DNA of 64,000 nt from Saccharopolyspora phatthalungensis (GCF_014203395.1 NZ_JACHIW010000001.1:2728001-2792000), one strand, 5' to 3'; positions 35,533-44,218 are shown, numbered from the stretch's first letter. The notes: a model not told the origin generated them from the letters alone. A program made the numbers and translations.

Positions 35533-35994
35533 ATGCCGAATGATTCGACTGCCGCGTCGATTCCGCGCGTCCGCCGAGGACTGCCCGAGCCGGAGCCGCC
35601 CTGGCGCGGCCCCGAGAAGCTGGGGGCCGACGAGCCGGGCAGGGACGAGCTGGTGCAACACCTGGTACGCGCGTTGGTGCGTCGGGTCGGCGAGCTCAGC
35701 GGACCGCACCGGGCGGCCCGGAAACCGCTGCTGGACATGACCGAGCTCGGCATCCGGTGCCTGCTGCTGCCGATCGCGCCGAAGGTCGACCAGGTGCTCA
35801 GCCCGCGAGAACGGGAGATCGCGCGCATGGTGGGACTCGGCTACACCAATCGCTCCATCGCGGCGGTCTTGGACATCAGCCTCTACACGGTTTCCGCCCA
35901 CATGCGGCGGATCTTCACGAAGCTCGGCGTTGGTTCGCGCGCCGCAATGGTGGCCGCACTTTCCGACAATCCCGACCTCTACGTGGCGGAATAG
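35533..35994 (+). CDS. LuxR/GerE-type helix-turn-helix regulator
   Basis: A 153-residue protein; ATG 35533 follows GGGGAGG by eight bases. The C-terminal 65 residues are a standard GerE domain (LSPREREIARMVGLGYTNRSIAAVLDIS, TVSAHMRRIFTKLGVGSRAA). The N-terminal 85 residues are Pro- and Arg-rich and then helical; there is no receiver or autoinducer-binding domain, so it may be a single-domain activator or be controlled by a partner protein. It is divergent from the five-gene operon and is the obvious candidate for its regulator. Confidence 0.85.
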   Translation: MPNDSTAASIPRVRRGLPEPEPPWRGPEKLGADEPGRDELVQHLVRALVRRVGELSGPHRAARKPLLDMTELGIRCLLLPIAPKVDQVLSPREREIARMVGLGYTNRSIAAVLDISLYTVSAHMRRIFTKLGVGSRAAMVAALSDNPDLYVAE

Positions 35995-36102
35995 CCGCCG
36001 CGAAGCCGCGCAGAAATCCGGGTTTTGCTCCAAACGCGCCGATTCGAGTGATCATCGGCGTCTAGGCTCGTTCTTGCCCAATGGGTCACCCGAGGAGATT
36101 TT

Positions 36103-37608
36103 GTGCGCAAACGTCCGTTACTCGTCGCGGTGTCGGCCGCGCTCGTGCTCTCTTCCCTTGTCGGCGGGCAATCCGCGCTGGCCCAACCTGACGGTCTGGC
36201 CTGGGAACCGTGTGGCGACCGGCAGGGCGAGTGCACCAGCGTCGAGGTGCCGATCGACTGGAACAACCCCGATGGCGCCAAGACTCAGATCGCCATCGGC
36301 CGACTACGCGCCACCGAGCCGCAGAACCGCATCGGGGTGCTGTTCGTCGCGCCCGGTGGTCCTGGCGGGTCCGGCATCGACAGCTACATTCTTGGCGCGG
36401 ACCTGCTGGAGGGTGGCGAGTTGCGCAAGCGGTTCGACATCGTCAGCTGGGACCAGCGCGGTGTGAAGCGCAGCAACGAGGTCCGGTGCAGCGGAGACTT
36501 GCTCGCGCAGGCCCCTCGCGACTTCCCCGCGAACGAGCGGGAATACCGCGAACTGCTCGCTTACAACGCGAAGCTGGGGGAGGACTGCCGGAAGAACACC
36601 GGGCCGGTGTTCGACTTCGTCGACACCACCAGCGCAGTCCGCGATCTGGACGCGATTCGCGCCGCGCTCGGCGAGGAGCGGCTTAGCTTCTACGGTGCCT
36701 CCTACGGCACGCAGGTGGGGCAGCAGTACGCGGAGCTGTTCCCGAACCGGATTCGGGCGATGACGATCGACTCGAACATGGACCACAGCATCAAGTCCGG
36801 TGCCCGGTATATCGAAACGGCCAGCGAGGACCTGGAGGGCTCGTTCAACACCTTCGCCGACTGGTGCCAGCGGACGGCGGCCTGCTCGCTGAATGGCGAG
36901 GACGTGCGGGCGGTGTGGGATGACCTGCACGCAAAAGCCGAGGCCGGAACCCTGAGGGACCCGTCGACCGGCGCCGCGCTCCGCGCGGGTTCGCTGCGCA
37001 GCGAGCTGATGAGCGCAATGTACGGGCCGGAGGGATGGTTCGGGCTGGCGAACCGACTGAAGGCGCTGTCGAAGGGCGGCCCGGCGGTCACCGCCCTGCC
37101 GGCTGCGGCGAAGCCCGCCCAGAACTCCTACCAGGCGATCTGGTGTGATGACTGGAGCTGGAAGGTCCGTGACTTCGCGGAACTGCGCAGCTACCGGGCA
37201 AAGGCGGAGCGGGTCGCGCCGCACACCGAGCTCTCGCCGTTCTGGAGCGACGTGACGTCCTGCCTGGGGTGGCCGGCACAGGTCAGCAATCCGCAGCACG
37301 AACTGTCGATCAACGGTGTGCCGACGATCCTAATCGTCAAGGGCCGGTACGACGTGGCGACGCCGAGCGCATGGAATCTCGCGGTAGCGAACCAGATCGA
37401 CAATTCGGTGCTGCTGTACCACGACGGCATCGGCCACGGCCAGTACTACCGCAGCGCCTGCGTGCGGGAAAGGGTAGACCGCTACCTGATCACGCTGGAA
37501 ACCCCGGCCCCGAACACCCACTGCGAAGCCGTCTACCCGACGCAACCGCCCCCAACGCTCACGGGGATATCCACAGTCCCGACAACCCGCCCAGTCCACG
37601 CGGGCTGA
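36103..37608 (+). CDS. Secreted alpha/beta hydrolase, tripeptidyl aminopeptidase type (S33)
   Basis: A 501-residue exported hydrolase from GTG 36103. It has a signal peptide (basic start, LVAVSAALVLSSLVGG, cleavage near ALA-QP at about residues 27-28). The nucleophile elbow is GASYGTQ (Ser near residue 205), the oxyanion region LFVAPGGPGGSG, the acid in RYDVATPSAW and the His in DGIGHGQYY. The C-terminal part resembles the TAP-like domain of Streptomyces tripeptidyl aminopeptidases. It probably removes tripeptides from secreted proteins or peptides outside the cell. It is not linked to a visible operon. Confidence 0.88.
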   Translation: MRKRPLLVAVSAALVLSSLVGGQSALAQPDGLAWEPCGDRQGECTSVEVPIDWNNPDGAKTQIAIGRLRATEPQNRIGVLFVAPGGPGGSGIDSYILGADLLEGGELRKRFDIVSWDQRGVKRSNEVRCSGDLLAQAPRDFPANEREYRELLAYNAKLGEDCRKNTGPVFDFVDTTSAVRDLDAIRAALGEERLSFYGASYGTQVGQQYAELFPNRIRAMTIDSNMDHSIKSGARYIETASEDLEGSFNTFADWCQRTAACSLNGEDVRAVWDDLHAKAEAGTLRDPSTGAALRAGSLRSELMSAMYGPEGWFGLANRLKALSKGGPAVTALPAAAKPAQNSYQAIWCDDWSWKVRDFAELRSYRAKAERVAPHTELSPFWSDVTSCLGWPAQVSNPQHELSINGVPTILIVKGRYDVATPSAWNLAVANQIDNSVLLYHDGIGHGQYYRSACVRERVDRYLITLETPAPNTHCEAVYPTQPPPTLTGISTVPTTRPVHAG

Positions 37609-37724
37609 ACACTCCGATCGCCAAGCTAAAAACAAGCGACGCGGTGTGGGGGTCTGGCTCAGGTAGGACTGGCGTGGTCGGCGTTGTCCTGGTTGCGGGG
37701 CGATTTCGATGCTCCTATTGTTTG

Positions 37725-38567
37725 TCAAGTGGTGGTGTGGGCGAGGTCTGTGGTGATGGTGCGGTAGATCTTGCGGGCGAGGTAGCGTTTGAGGCACCGC
37801 ATGATGTCCTTTTTGGATAGTCCTTGTTGGGTGCGTTTGTGCACGTAGTCGCGGGTGCGTTGGTCATGGCGCATGCGCACGAGGACGATCTGGTGCAGTG
37901 CTTTGTTGGCTTGGCGGTCACCGCCTCGGTTGAGCCGGTGGCGGTCGGTGCGCCCGGAGGAGGCCGGTAGCGGGCTGGTTCCGGTCAGGGCGGCCAGGGC
38001 GGCTTCGCTGCCGAGCCGGTCGGGGTTGTCGCCGCAGGTGATCAGGAGTTGGGCGGCGGTGTCGGGGTCGACACCGAACAGGGCGGTGGTGGCCGGGGCC
38101 AGCCGGGTGGTCAGGGTCTTGAGTTTCCCGCCGAGGCGGGTGATTTCGCTGGTGAGGTTCTGGATGCGGTGGCCCAGTTCACGCAGGGCCGTCCGGGTGG
38201 CCTGGGCCGGGTCGGCCAGGTCGGCGGTGTCATCGATGGCCAGATCGGCGCAGGCGGCGGCCAGGCGGGCGGCCGGGAGCCCGCGTAGACCTTCGCGGAG
38301 CTGGTCCTCGGCGGTGACCAGCAGGCCACGCAGGGTGTTGATGGCGGCGGTGCGGGCCTTGACCGCACCGGCCCGCACGGTGTGCAGCACCCGCACGGCT
38401 TCCACACCCCCGGTCTGGGCTTTGGGGATCGCGGTGGCCTCTCCGGCCAGCACCGCGCGGCCGGCAGCGGCGGCATCCAGGGGATCGGACTTGCCTTTCC
38501 TGCGCCGGGCCGACCGGTCGGGCCGGTTGACCTCCAGCACCCGGTGCGATCCGATGTCGTCATCCAC
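37725..38567 (-). pseudogene. IS110-family transposase, 5'-truncated
   Basis: About 280 residues homologous to the IS110 transposase from the VLEVNRPDRSARRRKGKSDPLDA block to the C-terminus (LFGVDPDTAAQLLITCGDNP; ALTGTSPLPASSG; NRGGDRQANKALHQI). The N-terminal DEDD portion with the first catalytic Asp and Glu is missing. The sequence upstream of position 38560 (WVDDDIGSHR) does not match the family. The element is therefore a dead remnant, cut on its 5' side. It is a different IS110 subgroup from the intact copy at 39.5 kb. Confidence 0.85.
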
Positions 38568-39148
38568 CCACAGCGCTGCCTGCCAGTCGACCTGAGTTAT
38601 CCCCGCGCGTGGGCAAGGGTCCGGTGATGAGCTGCGTCAATGTGACGGGTTCCTGCCAGAGGAGTGTCGGAATCCGGTTCGTCGGGGTAAGGCCCAATTT
38701 TAGGAAAAATTGGGCTCGTCGTCGGGACCCTGGTGTCGGTTCCGGTTTCTGGGGACGGCATCACGAAGCCGGTGCGGTACCGGGGGAGTTCGGGGCGACT
38801 TCGGGCGCGACCGGCCTCGGCCGCAGGGGTCTTCGGAGGTGTCCCGTCCCCGAACGGGATCCGCGCAGCAGCAACGGAACCCCTGACAGGCTCCCAGATG
38901 CGACGCCGCCGCTTCTGGTGCAACTTTCCTGCCGCGGCGCAAGCTGACCACGCTGCGGTCGTGAGTGCGTCGACCGGCGCTAACCGGCTTGCGTACGCAC
39001 GCCCCCCGGAGCGCTGCGAGGAAGTCGGCCCACCCTTCCCTGCTCAACGCGCTTCTCGTTGCTTCGGCGTGAGCGAGACCGTATTCGCGCGTGGTCAGGA
39101 TCCGGTGATGAGGTGCGTCGATGTACTTCGCTGAAGAGGGCTGAGTAC
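38568..39148. other. Scarred non-coding region between IS remnants
   Basis: 580 bp without a gene I can support; open frames here lack coding character. It contains an imperfect direct repeat (listed separately) and looks like accumulated insertion/deletion debris. Confidence 0.5.
38605..39124. repeat. Imperfect ~39-bp direct repeat, copies 38605-38643 and 39086-39124
   Basis: Both copies read CGCGCGTGG-(G/T)CA-GG, then CCGGTGATGA(G)-TGCGTC-ATGT, with only a few differences. They are about 480 bp apart, start centre to centre. They could be remnants of IS ends, or left and right junctions of a lost integrative element. Confidence 0.5.
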
Positions 39149-39262
39149 TTGACCGTCAGCGTGCCCACCGATGTCGAATGGCTCGCCCCCGCCTGCGAAT
39201 CCTGTTGGGACGAAGCGAGATCCCGCCGCGATGCGGACGCCCGCGAGGGCGGCGCGTCGTGA
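39149..39262 (+). CDS. 37-residue protein of unknown function
   Basis: A tiny frame starting at TTG 39149 (LTVSVPTDVEWLAPACESCW), with two Cys three residues apart and a charged, Arg/Asp/Glu-rich end. Its TGA overlaps the GTG of the next small gene. Codon use is GC-biased at third positions. Such small paired genes are common in actinobacterial integrative elements, but no family is recognised. Confidence 0.4.
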   Translation: MTVSVPTDVEWLAPACESCWDEARSRRDADAREGGAS

Positions 39263-39450
39263 TCCTTCTGCACCTGTTCCAAGACCCGGCCTTCTTTCTC
39301 GCTGTCATCGCTGGTTTCGCCGTCATGGCAGGGCTTTTCGCGATACCCATTCGCGGCGGCACCGGTCAGCACGCCGGTGCGGGGCCGGGCGCGGTGCTGG
39401 TGTGGCAGCTCAGCGCCGCTCTCGAAGCCGAGCGCGCTGCCCGGACCTAG
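39259..39450 (+). CDS. 63-residue single-span membrane protein
   Basis: GTG 39259 overlaps the preceding stop (GTGA). The protein has one membrane helix (residues 9-29, DPAFFLAVIAGFAVMAGLFAI), a Gly-rich linker and an amphipathic C-terminal helix (VLVWQLSAALEAERAAR). It ends about 95 bp before the intact IS110 transposase, so the insertion lies directly downstream. Function not recognised. Confidence 0.45.
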   Translation: MILLHLFQDPAFFLAVIAGFAVMAGLFAIPIRGGTGQHAGAGPGAVLVWQLSAALEAERAART

Positions 39451-39544
39451 TAAGTACGGGTAGTGGTTGATCCGGAGTTCATTGCGCAGGTCTCCTTCTT
39501 GTGAGTGTTCGGGTTCTGGATCAGTTGCTATCGAGGAGGATGCT

Positions 39545-40876
39545 GTGCCTCATGTCAGGGCGCTTACGCGCGGTGATCGTCGGCGGAACGAGCGGCTGAC
39601 CCGGTTGCGATCGATCGTGCGCCGCGAGTTCGCGGTGGTCGCAGTCGATCTGGCCTCGGCCAAACAGGCGGCGGTGGTCGCCGATCACGATTCGCGGGTG
39701 CTGGGCCGACGCATGTTCAGCGGGGATGCGTGGGTGATCGATGACATCCTGGACTGGGCCGGGCCGGTCGCCGCCAAGGCGGGGTTCGCCGGTGTGGTGC
39801 TGGGGTGCGAGCCGACCGGGCATCGCTGGAAGCCGCTGCTGGACCGGGCCCGCGCTCGCGGAGTTGAGCTGGTGTGCGTGAACCCGATGCTGGTGCACCG
39901 TGGCCGGGAGGAAGAGGACTTCACCCGCGACCGGTCGGACTTCAAAGACGCCACGATCATCGCCAAACGCGTCGCGGAACTGCGCTGTTACGTGCCCTAT
40001 GTGCTGGAGGGGCACTGGTGTCGCCTGCGGCATCTGGGGGCTCGCCGTGCCGATCAGCTTGTTGCCGCGGGGTCGGCCCGGCAGCGTTTGCGTGATCTGC
40101 TGGAGTGTGCCTGGCCTGCGGTGCTGTCCACCGCGAGCAAGCCTTTGGACACGCTGACCTGGCGGGTGGCCATGGCGGTGTCCACCGACCCGGCCCGGAT
40201 CATGGCGATGGGCTTTGATGCCTTTGCCGCGGCAGTGCGTGACGAACTTCCCCGCTGGGGTGGCAGCCGCCGCAATCTGCGCATTCTGCGCGCGATCTTC
40301 GACGCCGCTCGCACACCTGGCGGGGTTGCTACCGAGCAAGCCGCGGCCTGCGAACGAGCGGCCTACGCACTCGACGACTGGCACCATGCCCTGGGGCAGC
40401 TCGCCGACGTTGAGGCCCGCATGATCGAGGTCCTCGACACCCTGGAACTGTCCACGTTGGTCACCACCATCACGGGGTTGTCGGTCGTCGGGGCCGCCGC
40501 CATCCTCGCCGAGACCGGCGACCCAGCGCGCTTCGACTGTGCCCGAACCTGGGTCAAGCATGCGGGGTTGTGCCCACGTGCCAACGAATCCGGGAACTTT
40601 CACGGCATCACCACGGTCTCCCGCCGCGGCCGCCCCGGACTGCGCACCGCCGCTTGGCGGGCCATCTGGGGCGCACTGACCCACAACCCGGTCTACACCG
40701 CCCGCTATACGCACCTGACCACCCGTGAAACCAACCCGCTGCGCCCGGGACAAGCCCGCACGGCCCTCGCAGCGGCACTGCTGCGACAGCTGTTCGTGGT
40801 CGTCACCCGCCGGGTGGCCTGGGATCCGGCGGTTGCCGCCGGCACTACGAAGGAGGTGGCGCCGCAGGCCGCATAG
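39545..40876 (+). CDS. IS110-family transposase, intact
   Basis: A 443-residue DEDD recombinase from GTG 39545, with GAGGAGG just upstream. The RuvC-like N-terminal half has AVVAVDLASAKQ (first Asp, D35), GVVLGCEPTGHRW (Glu) and the RDRSDFKDATIIAK block (Asp/Asp). The C-terminal Tnp_IS116/IS110/IS902 domain (TTITGLSVVGAAAILAETGD, then KHAGLCPRANESG with the nucleophile Ser region) is complete. No frameshift is visible, so it could be active. It acts with a bridge RNA that specifies target and donor. Confidence 0.93.
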   Translation: MPHVRALTRGDRRRNERLTRLRSIVRREFAVVAVDLASAKQAAVVADHDSRVLGRRMFSGDAWVIDDILDWAGPVAAKAGFAGVVLGCEPTGHRWKPLLDRARARGVELVCVNPMLVHRGREEEDFTRDRSDFKDATIIAKRVAELRCYVPYVLEGHWCRLRHLGARRADQLVAAGSARQRLRDLLECAWPAVLSTASKPLDTLTWRVAMAVSTDPARIMAMGFDAFAAAVRDELPRWGGSRRNLRILRAIFDAARTPGGVATEQAAACERAAYALDDWHHALGQLADVEARMIEVLDTLELSTLVTTITGLSVVGAAAILAETGDPARFDCARTWVKHAGLCPRANESGNFHGITTVSRRGRPGLRTAAWRAIWGALTHNPVYTARYTHLTTRETNPLRPGQARTALAAALLRQLFVVVTRRVAWDPAVAAGTTKEVAPQAA

Positions 40877-41147
40877 CGCGACACTGGCCATGGGCGGGGC
40901 GAACCCGACTCCTCCTTGGGCAGAACCCGGAACTGAGCAGGGGCGCCCCGCCCACCCTCCACCCAAGCTCGGATGAGGGCTGTTGGGACAAACCCGGTTG
41001 TTCGCTAGGTCGAGCACGGAGAGTGGGCGCAGGCACCCGCCACCCCGGCCAGTCACGCCACCCACCACATCACCACCCACCATGATCAACCCCGCACACC
41101 CGCGGGGACACTGCCGCACGCCCAAAACCGGAAACATCACCAATTGA
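40877..41147 (+). ncRNA. Structured right flank of the IS110 element, candidate bridge RNA region
   Basis: A 270-bp region without a gene. GGGCGGGGCG (40892-40901) and CGCCCCGCCC (40944-40953) form a 10-bp perfect inverted repeat, soon after the transposase stop. The rest is C-rich with repeated CCACC motifs (about 41040-41085). In IS1111-type relatives the bridge RNA lies downstream, and in classic IS110 upstream, of the transposase, so this is a candidate only. Confidence 0.35.
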
Positions 41148-41198
41148 CTTCGCCCTCATAGGCTGCTCAGTTCCGCCGGAAACCACAGCCCGGGAGCG

Positions 41199-41330
41199 GC
41201 AGGAGGGATCCGCTGGCCGGAGGACGAGCCGGAGTACATCGGCTGCCACCGCCTGCGGTGGGACTTCGACGAATACCCGAAGTGCCCCATCGACATCCGG
41301 CTCGGGCCGGATTTCCCTTGGCGGTCGTGA
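41199..41330 (+). pseudogene. C-terminal fragment of an unknown protein, cut at the IS side
   Basis: The plus-strand frame ending at TGA 41328-41330 reads IRWPEDEPEYIGCHRLRWDF and then DEYPKCPIDIRLGPDFPWRS. It looks like a genuine C-terminus because it is rich in Trp, Tyr and Cys and has biased codons, but it has no start; a stop lies at 41145-41147. It is probably the end of a gene lost to insertion or deletion. Confidence 0.4.
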
Positions 41331-41339
41331 ATTGTGGTC

Positions 41340-41507
41340 GCCATGACGAGCGCAACCACTCACGACTGGCGACGAACCCGCGACCGGGCGGCTCACCTGC
41401 CACAAAGAGCACCGGAGAGTGGTCAGAAATCCCGCGCCGAGCACGTGCCTGCCCTCGCGGAGCCGGATCAGGGCGGGGTCGAGCGGATCGGCGGCGAGGC
41501 CGGTCAT
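41340..41507 (-). pseudogene. Remnant of a trypsin-like serine protease, partner of Trypco1
   Basis: ATG 41507 overlaps the Trypco1 stop (ATGA). The first 30 residues (DPALIRLREGRHVLGAGFLT) match the N-terminus of trypsin-like proteases that follow Trypco1 genes. After that no catalytic His, Asp or Ser context can be found in any frame, and the region then runs into the plus-strand fragment. The protease gene has thus been truncated, probably by the same event that brought the IS. Confidence 0.5.
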
Positions 41508-41827
41508 TTGCTCGGCTTGACGCCGTTCCACTCGATGGTGACGTTGAAGTTCGCCTCGCCCGCCGACTTGGCGACCGCGAGGTTCGCTTCGCCGGTGACC
41601 TTGATGCCGAACTGCACGTTGACCTTCGCCGGCGGCTGTTCCATCGCGCGCAGTTCACCGAGCACCGCTTCTGCCGCGGACCGGATGTTGCCCATCGCCT
41701 TCTGCACGGTCTCGGAGGCCTGCACGACCTTCCCGCCGCCGCCGACCGGTATGGAGCCCTGGCCGTCGGCCGCTTCGATGAGCAATTCGCCGCCGTCATC
41801 CAGCGGCATCTTGACCAGCTGTGCCAT
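41504..41827 (-). CDS. Trypco1 (CU044_2847-family) protein
   Basis: A 107-residue protein from ATG 41827 (ATG 41845 also possible). It starts MAQLVKMPLDDGGELLIEAA and ends with the alternating strands VNVQFGIKVTGEANLAVAKS and ANFNVTIEWN, the layout of the trypsin-co-occurring domain 1 found in multi-gene bacterial conflict systems. The domain is thought to couple a protease or effector to sensing parts. Its normal serine-protease partner starts at the overlapping ATG but is truncated, so the system is probably dead. Confidence 0.75.
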   Translation of the reverse strand: MAQLVKMPLDDGGELLIEAADGQGSIPVGGGGKVVQASETVQKAMGNIRSAAEAVLGELRAMEQPPAKVNVQFGIKVTGEANLAVAKSAGEANFNVTIEWNGVKPSK

Positions 41828-42027
41828 CTCGCCGACAACCCCCATTCGCGCCTGCCTACTTGATCGAAGTTAGCCCAAGATCGGCTGCTAGGGGTGGGGT
41901 TCCGGCAACTCCCCGTAGGGCCCTCTTTCGGGTGACGCACTTCCGTGTCTCGGGTTGCTCCGGGCGGGGTATTCCCAGAAGCGCATGCACAGGATTTCGC
42001 GCGTCTTCCACTCGGAGGTGGTCAGCG

Positions 42028-43161
42028 ATGAAGGCAGTCGTGTACCAGGAACCCTTCTCGGTCGCGATCAACGAAGTGGAGCGGCCGACGATCCAGCACC
42101 CCAACGACGTGATCGTGCGCATCACCTCGACCGCCATCTGCGGATCCGACCTGCACATGTATGAGGGGCGGACGGCCGCCCAGCCGGGCATCGTGTTCGG
42201 GCACGAGAACATGGGCATCATCGACGAGGTCGGTTCCGGCGTCGTCAGCCTGAACCGCGGCGACCGGGTCGTGATGCCGTTCAACGTGGCGTGCGGCTTC
42301 TGCAAGAACTGCATGGCCGGCAACACCGGCTTCTGTCTGACCGTCAACCCCGGCTTCGCCGGCGGCGCCTACGGCTACGTTGCGATGGGGCCCTACACCG
42401 GCGGGCAGGCCGAATACCTTCGGGTGCCCTTCGCCGACTTCAACTGCCTGAAGTTACCGGCCGACGGCAGCCACGAGGCGGACTTCATCCTGCTGGCCGA
42501 CATCTTCCCGACCGGCTATCACGGCTGCGAGCTAGCGCAGGTCTCGCCGGGTGAGAGTGTCGTGGTCTACGGGGCCGGCCCGGTCGGTCTGATGGCCGCG
42601 TATTCGGCGCTGCTGCGCGGTGCGGCGCGCGTGTTCTCCGTCGACCGCGTGCCAGAGCGGTTGGCGAAGGCGGAGGAGATGGGTGCGACCGCGATCGACT
42701 TCTCCAGCGGCGACCCTGTCGAGATGATCAAGGACCAGACCGACGGCGAGGGCACCGACAAGGGCGTCGACGCGGTCGGCTACCAGGCGCAGGTCGCTGA
42801 CGCCTCGAAGGAGGAGCCGGCCATCGTGCTGAACTCGGTGATCCAGACGGTGCGCCCGACCGGTCGGATCGGCGTGCCCGGCCTCTACGTGCCCTCGGAC
42901 CCGGGTGGTGTAGACGAGCACGCCAAGCAGGGCATGCTGCTCGTGGCCATCGGGAAGATGTTCGAGAAGGGCCAGACGATGGGCACCGGGCAGTGCAACG
43001 TCAAGCGCTACAACCGGCAGCTGCGCGACATGATCATCGCGGGCCGGGCCAAGCCGAGCTTCGTGGTCTCGCACGAGCTGTCCCTGAACGAGGCGCCGGA
43101 CGCCTACCGCAAGTTCGACCAGCGAATCGAGGGCTACACCAAGGTCATCCTGCACCCGTGA
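42028..43161 (+). CDS. Zn-dependent alcohol/formaldehyde dehydrogenase (glutathione-independent FDH-like)
   Basis: A 377-residue medium-chain dehydrogenase; ATG 42028 follows GGAGG. The catalytic zinc site is seen in ICGSDLHMYEGR and FGHENMG, the structural zinc in CGFCKNCMAGNTGFC (four Cys), and the NAD-binding site in VYGAGPVGLMAA. The long insertion between the catalytic and cofactor domains (TVNPGFAGGAYGYVAMGPYTGGQAEYLR) is typical of glutathione-independent formaldehyde dehydrogenases. Substrate is inferred from family only. It ends in a strong bidirectional terminator. Confidence 0.88.
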   Translation: MKAVVYQEPFSVAINEVERPTIQHPNDVIVRITSTAICGSDLHMYEGRTAAQPGIVFGHENMGIIDEVGSGVVSLNRGDRVVMPFNVACGFCKNCMAGNTGFCLTVNPGFAGGAYGYVAMGPYTGGQAEYLRVPFADFNCLKLPADGSHEADFILLADIFPTGYHGCELAQVSPGESVVVYGAGPVGLMAAYSALLRGAARVFSVDRVPERLAKAEEMGATAIDFSSGDPVEMIKDQTDGEGTDKGVDAVGYQAQVADASKEEPAIVLNSVIQTVRPTGRIGVPGLYVPSDPGGVDEHAKQGMLLVAIGKMFEKGQTMGTGQCNVKRYNRQLRDMIIAGRAKPSFVVSHELSLNEAPDAYRKFDQRIEGYTKVILHP

Positions 43162-43188
43162 CGGCGCGGAGACCGTCGAGCGATGCAG

Positions 43189-43224
43189 CGGGGTGTGCGA
43201 TTTCAATTGAAATCGCACACCCCG
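43189..43224. terminator. 36-bp perfect palindrome, bidirectional terminator
   Basis: Two 18-base arms without a mismatch (centre AATT), 27 bp after the dehydrogenase stop and 21 bp before the end of the convergent monooxygenase pseudogene. Confidence 0.8.
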
Positions 43225-43245
43225 GCACGTCGGGGGCCTCGGTTC

Positions 43246-44070
43246 TCAGCGAGCGAGGACCGTGCGGAGCGCTTTCTCAAGCTCGGCCGCCGTGCCGGGG
43301 CCCTTGCTGCGCCAGGCGATGAAGCGGTCGGGGCGGACTAGGACCGCTCCGTCGGCGTTGACTCCGTACGGCCCGGTCCAGTCGCCGGTCACCTCGCCGC
43401 CGATCCGGTACGGCCTCAGGTCGATCTCCATCGCGGCGGCGACTTCCCCGGCGGCCTTGGCCCACGCCTCGGATCCCCGTCAGCAACACGAAGCCCCGGC
43501 CAAATATGTCTATTGTGGACAGGTCGCCGCTGGGCGTGGACAGCCGCACATGCGGGGCGCGGGAGCCCGGTCGGCCCGTCGGCCGGGTTGGATCCTCCAG
43601 GAGTTCGCCCTCATCGCCGGGTTCCCGGACCACCGCGCCGTTGTGCCGGTAGCCGAACAGCAACATGGCGGGGTCCTCGATCGGCGCCTCACCTTCCTTC
43701 GCCAGGTGCGGCATGTTGCGCATGACGGCGTTGCGGTACTGGTTCTCGGCGATCAACTCGGCCACCGGTCGCCGCTCCACACGAAGGTGTCGTGCAGGAT
43801 CTCGCGGAACACCGGGCCGTTCGCGCTGTGCGCGATGCGCAGCAGGAAGCCTTGGTCCTTGGGGGACGCCTCGGTGAAGGCGGCTTCGAGACCGGCTAGG
43901 CGGAGCGCTTCCATCGTGTGCTGCTGCTGGCCGCGCGCCTTCGGATGGGTGGAGGTGCTCGCGTGCCGCTCCACCACCAGTGACGGCGTGCCGTGCAGGC
44001 CGAGGAAAACGGCGGTCGACAGCCCGGACAGGCCCGCGCCGACGATCAGGACTGGAATGCGTTCGAGCAT
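43246..44070 (-). pseudogene. FAD-dependent aromatic monooxygenase, broken by deletion and frameshifts
   Basis: From ATG 44070 the N-terminus is a perfect FAD-binding start (PVLIVGAGLSGLSTAVFLG, then RHASTSTHPKARG), as in PheA/TetX-type monooxygenases. The frame stops at 43753. Homology continues in another frame (VAELIAENQYRNAVMRN, then EDPAMLLFGYRHNGAVV) and then a third (MEIDLRPYRIGGEVTGDWTG, VLVRPDRFIAWR). At about 275 codons in all the gene is half the usual 500-550 residues; the central substrate-binding part with the GDAAH-type motif is absent. It is therefore inactive. The divergent TetR gene beside it is intact. Confidence 0.85.
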
Positions 44071-44087
44071 GTGGTGACCCCTCTCGA

Positions 44088-44190
44088 CGAACACTGTTCG
44101 CGTTGCGAACGGCACCAGGGCGCGAACAGTGTTCTATTCGACGAACACCGTTCTATCTACGAACAGCGTTCGCGTCAAGTACGGTGTTCG
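44088..44190. promoter_or_regulatory. Array of TetR-type operators
   Basis: Four near-identical palindromes with consensus CGAACA-nn-GTTC(G) at 44088-44100, 44123-44134, 44142-44153 and 44160-44172, plus a related inverted copy (ACGGTGTTCG) at 44181-44190. They fill the space between the monooxygenase pseudogene and the TetR gene. Both promoters must lie among them. Confidence 0.75.
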
Positions 44191-44218
44191 TAGTCCTGAT
44201 CGAGGAGGTTCTAAAGCA

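Larger units (their letters stand above)
39451..41147 (+). mobile_element. IS110-family insertion sequence (ends approximate)
   Basis: An intact transposase gene with non-coding flanks of about 95 bp (left) and 270 bp (right). IS110 elements have no terminal inverted repeats, so the ends cannot be fixed from one copy. The outer limits given are the neighbouring gene fragments. IS110 elements encode a structured bridge RNA in a non-coding end; the right flank here holds a good candidate. Confidence 0.6.

Noticed and set aside
38609..38947. Frames in the debris between the IS110 copies
   Set aside because: No start signal, no homology, and one edge lies in the direct repeat.
41070..41340. Continuation of the protease frame on the minus strand to 41070
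   Set aside because: After residue ~35 no protease feature is seen, and the opposite strand carries a better gene fragment.
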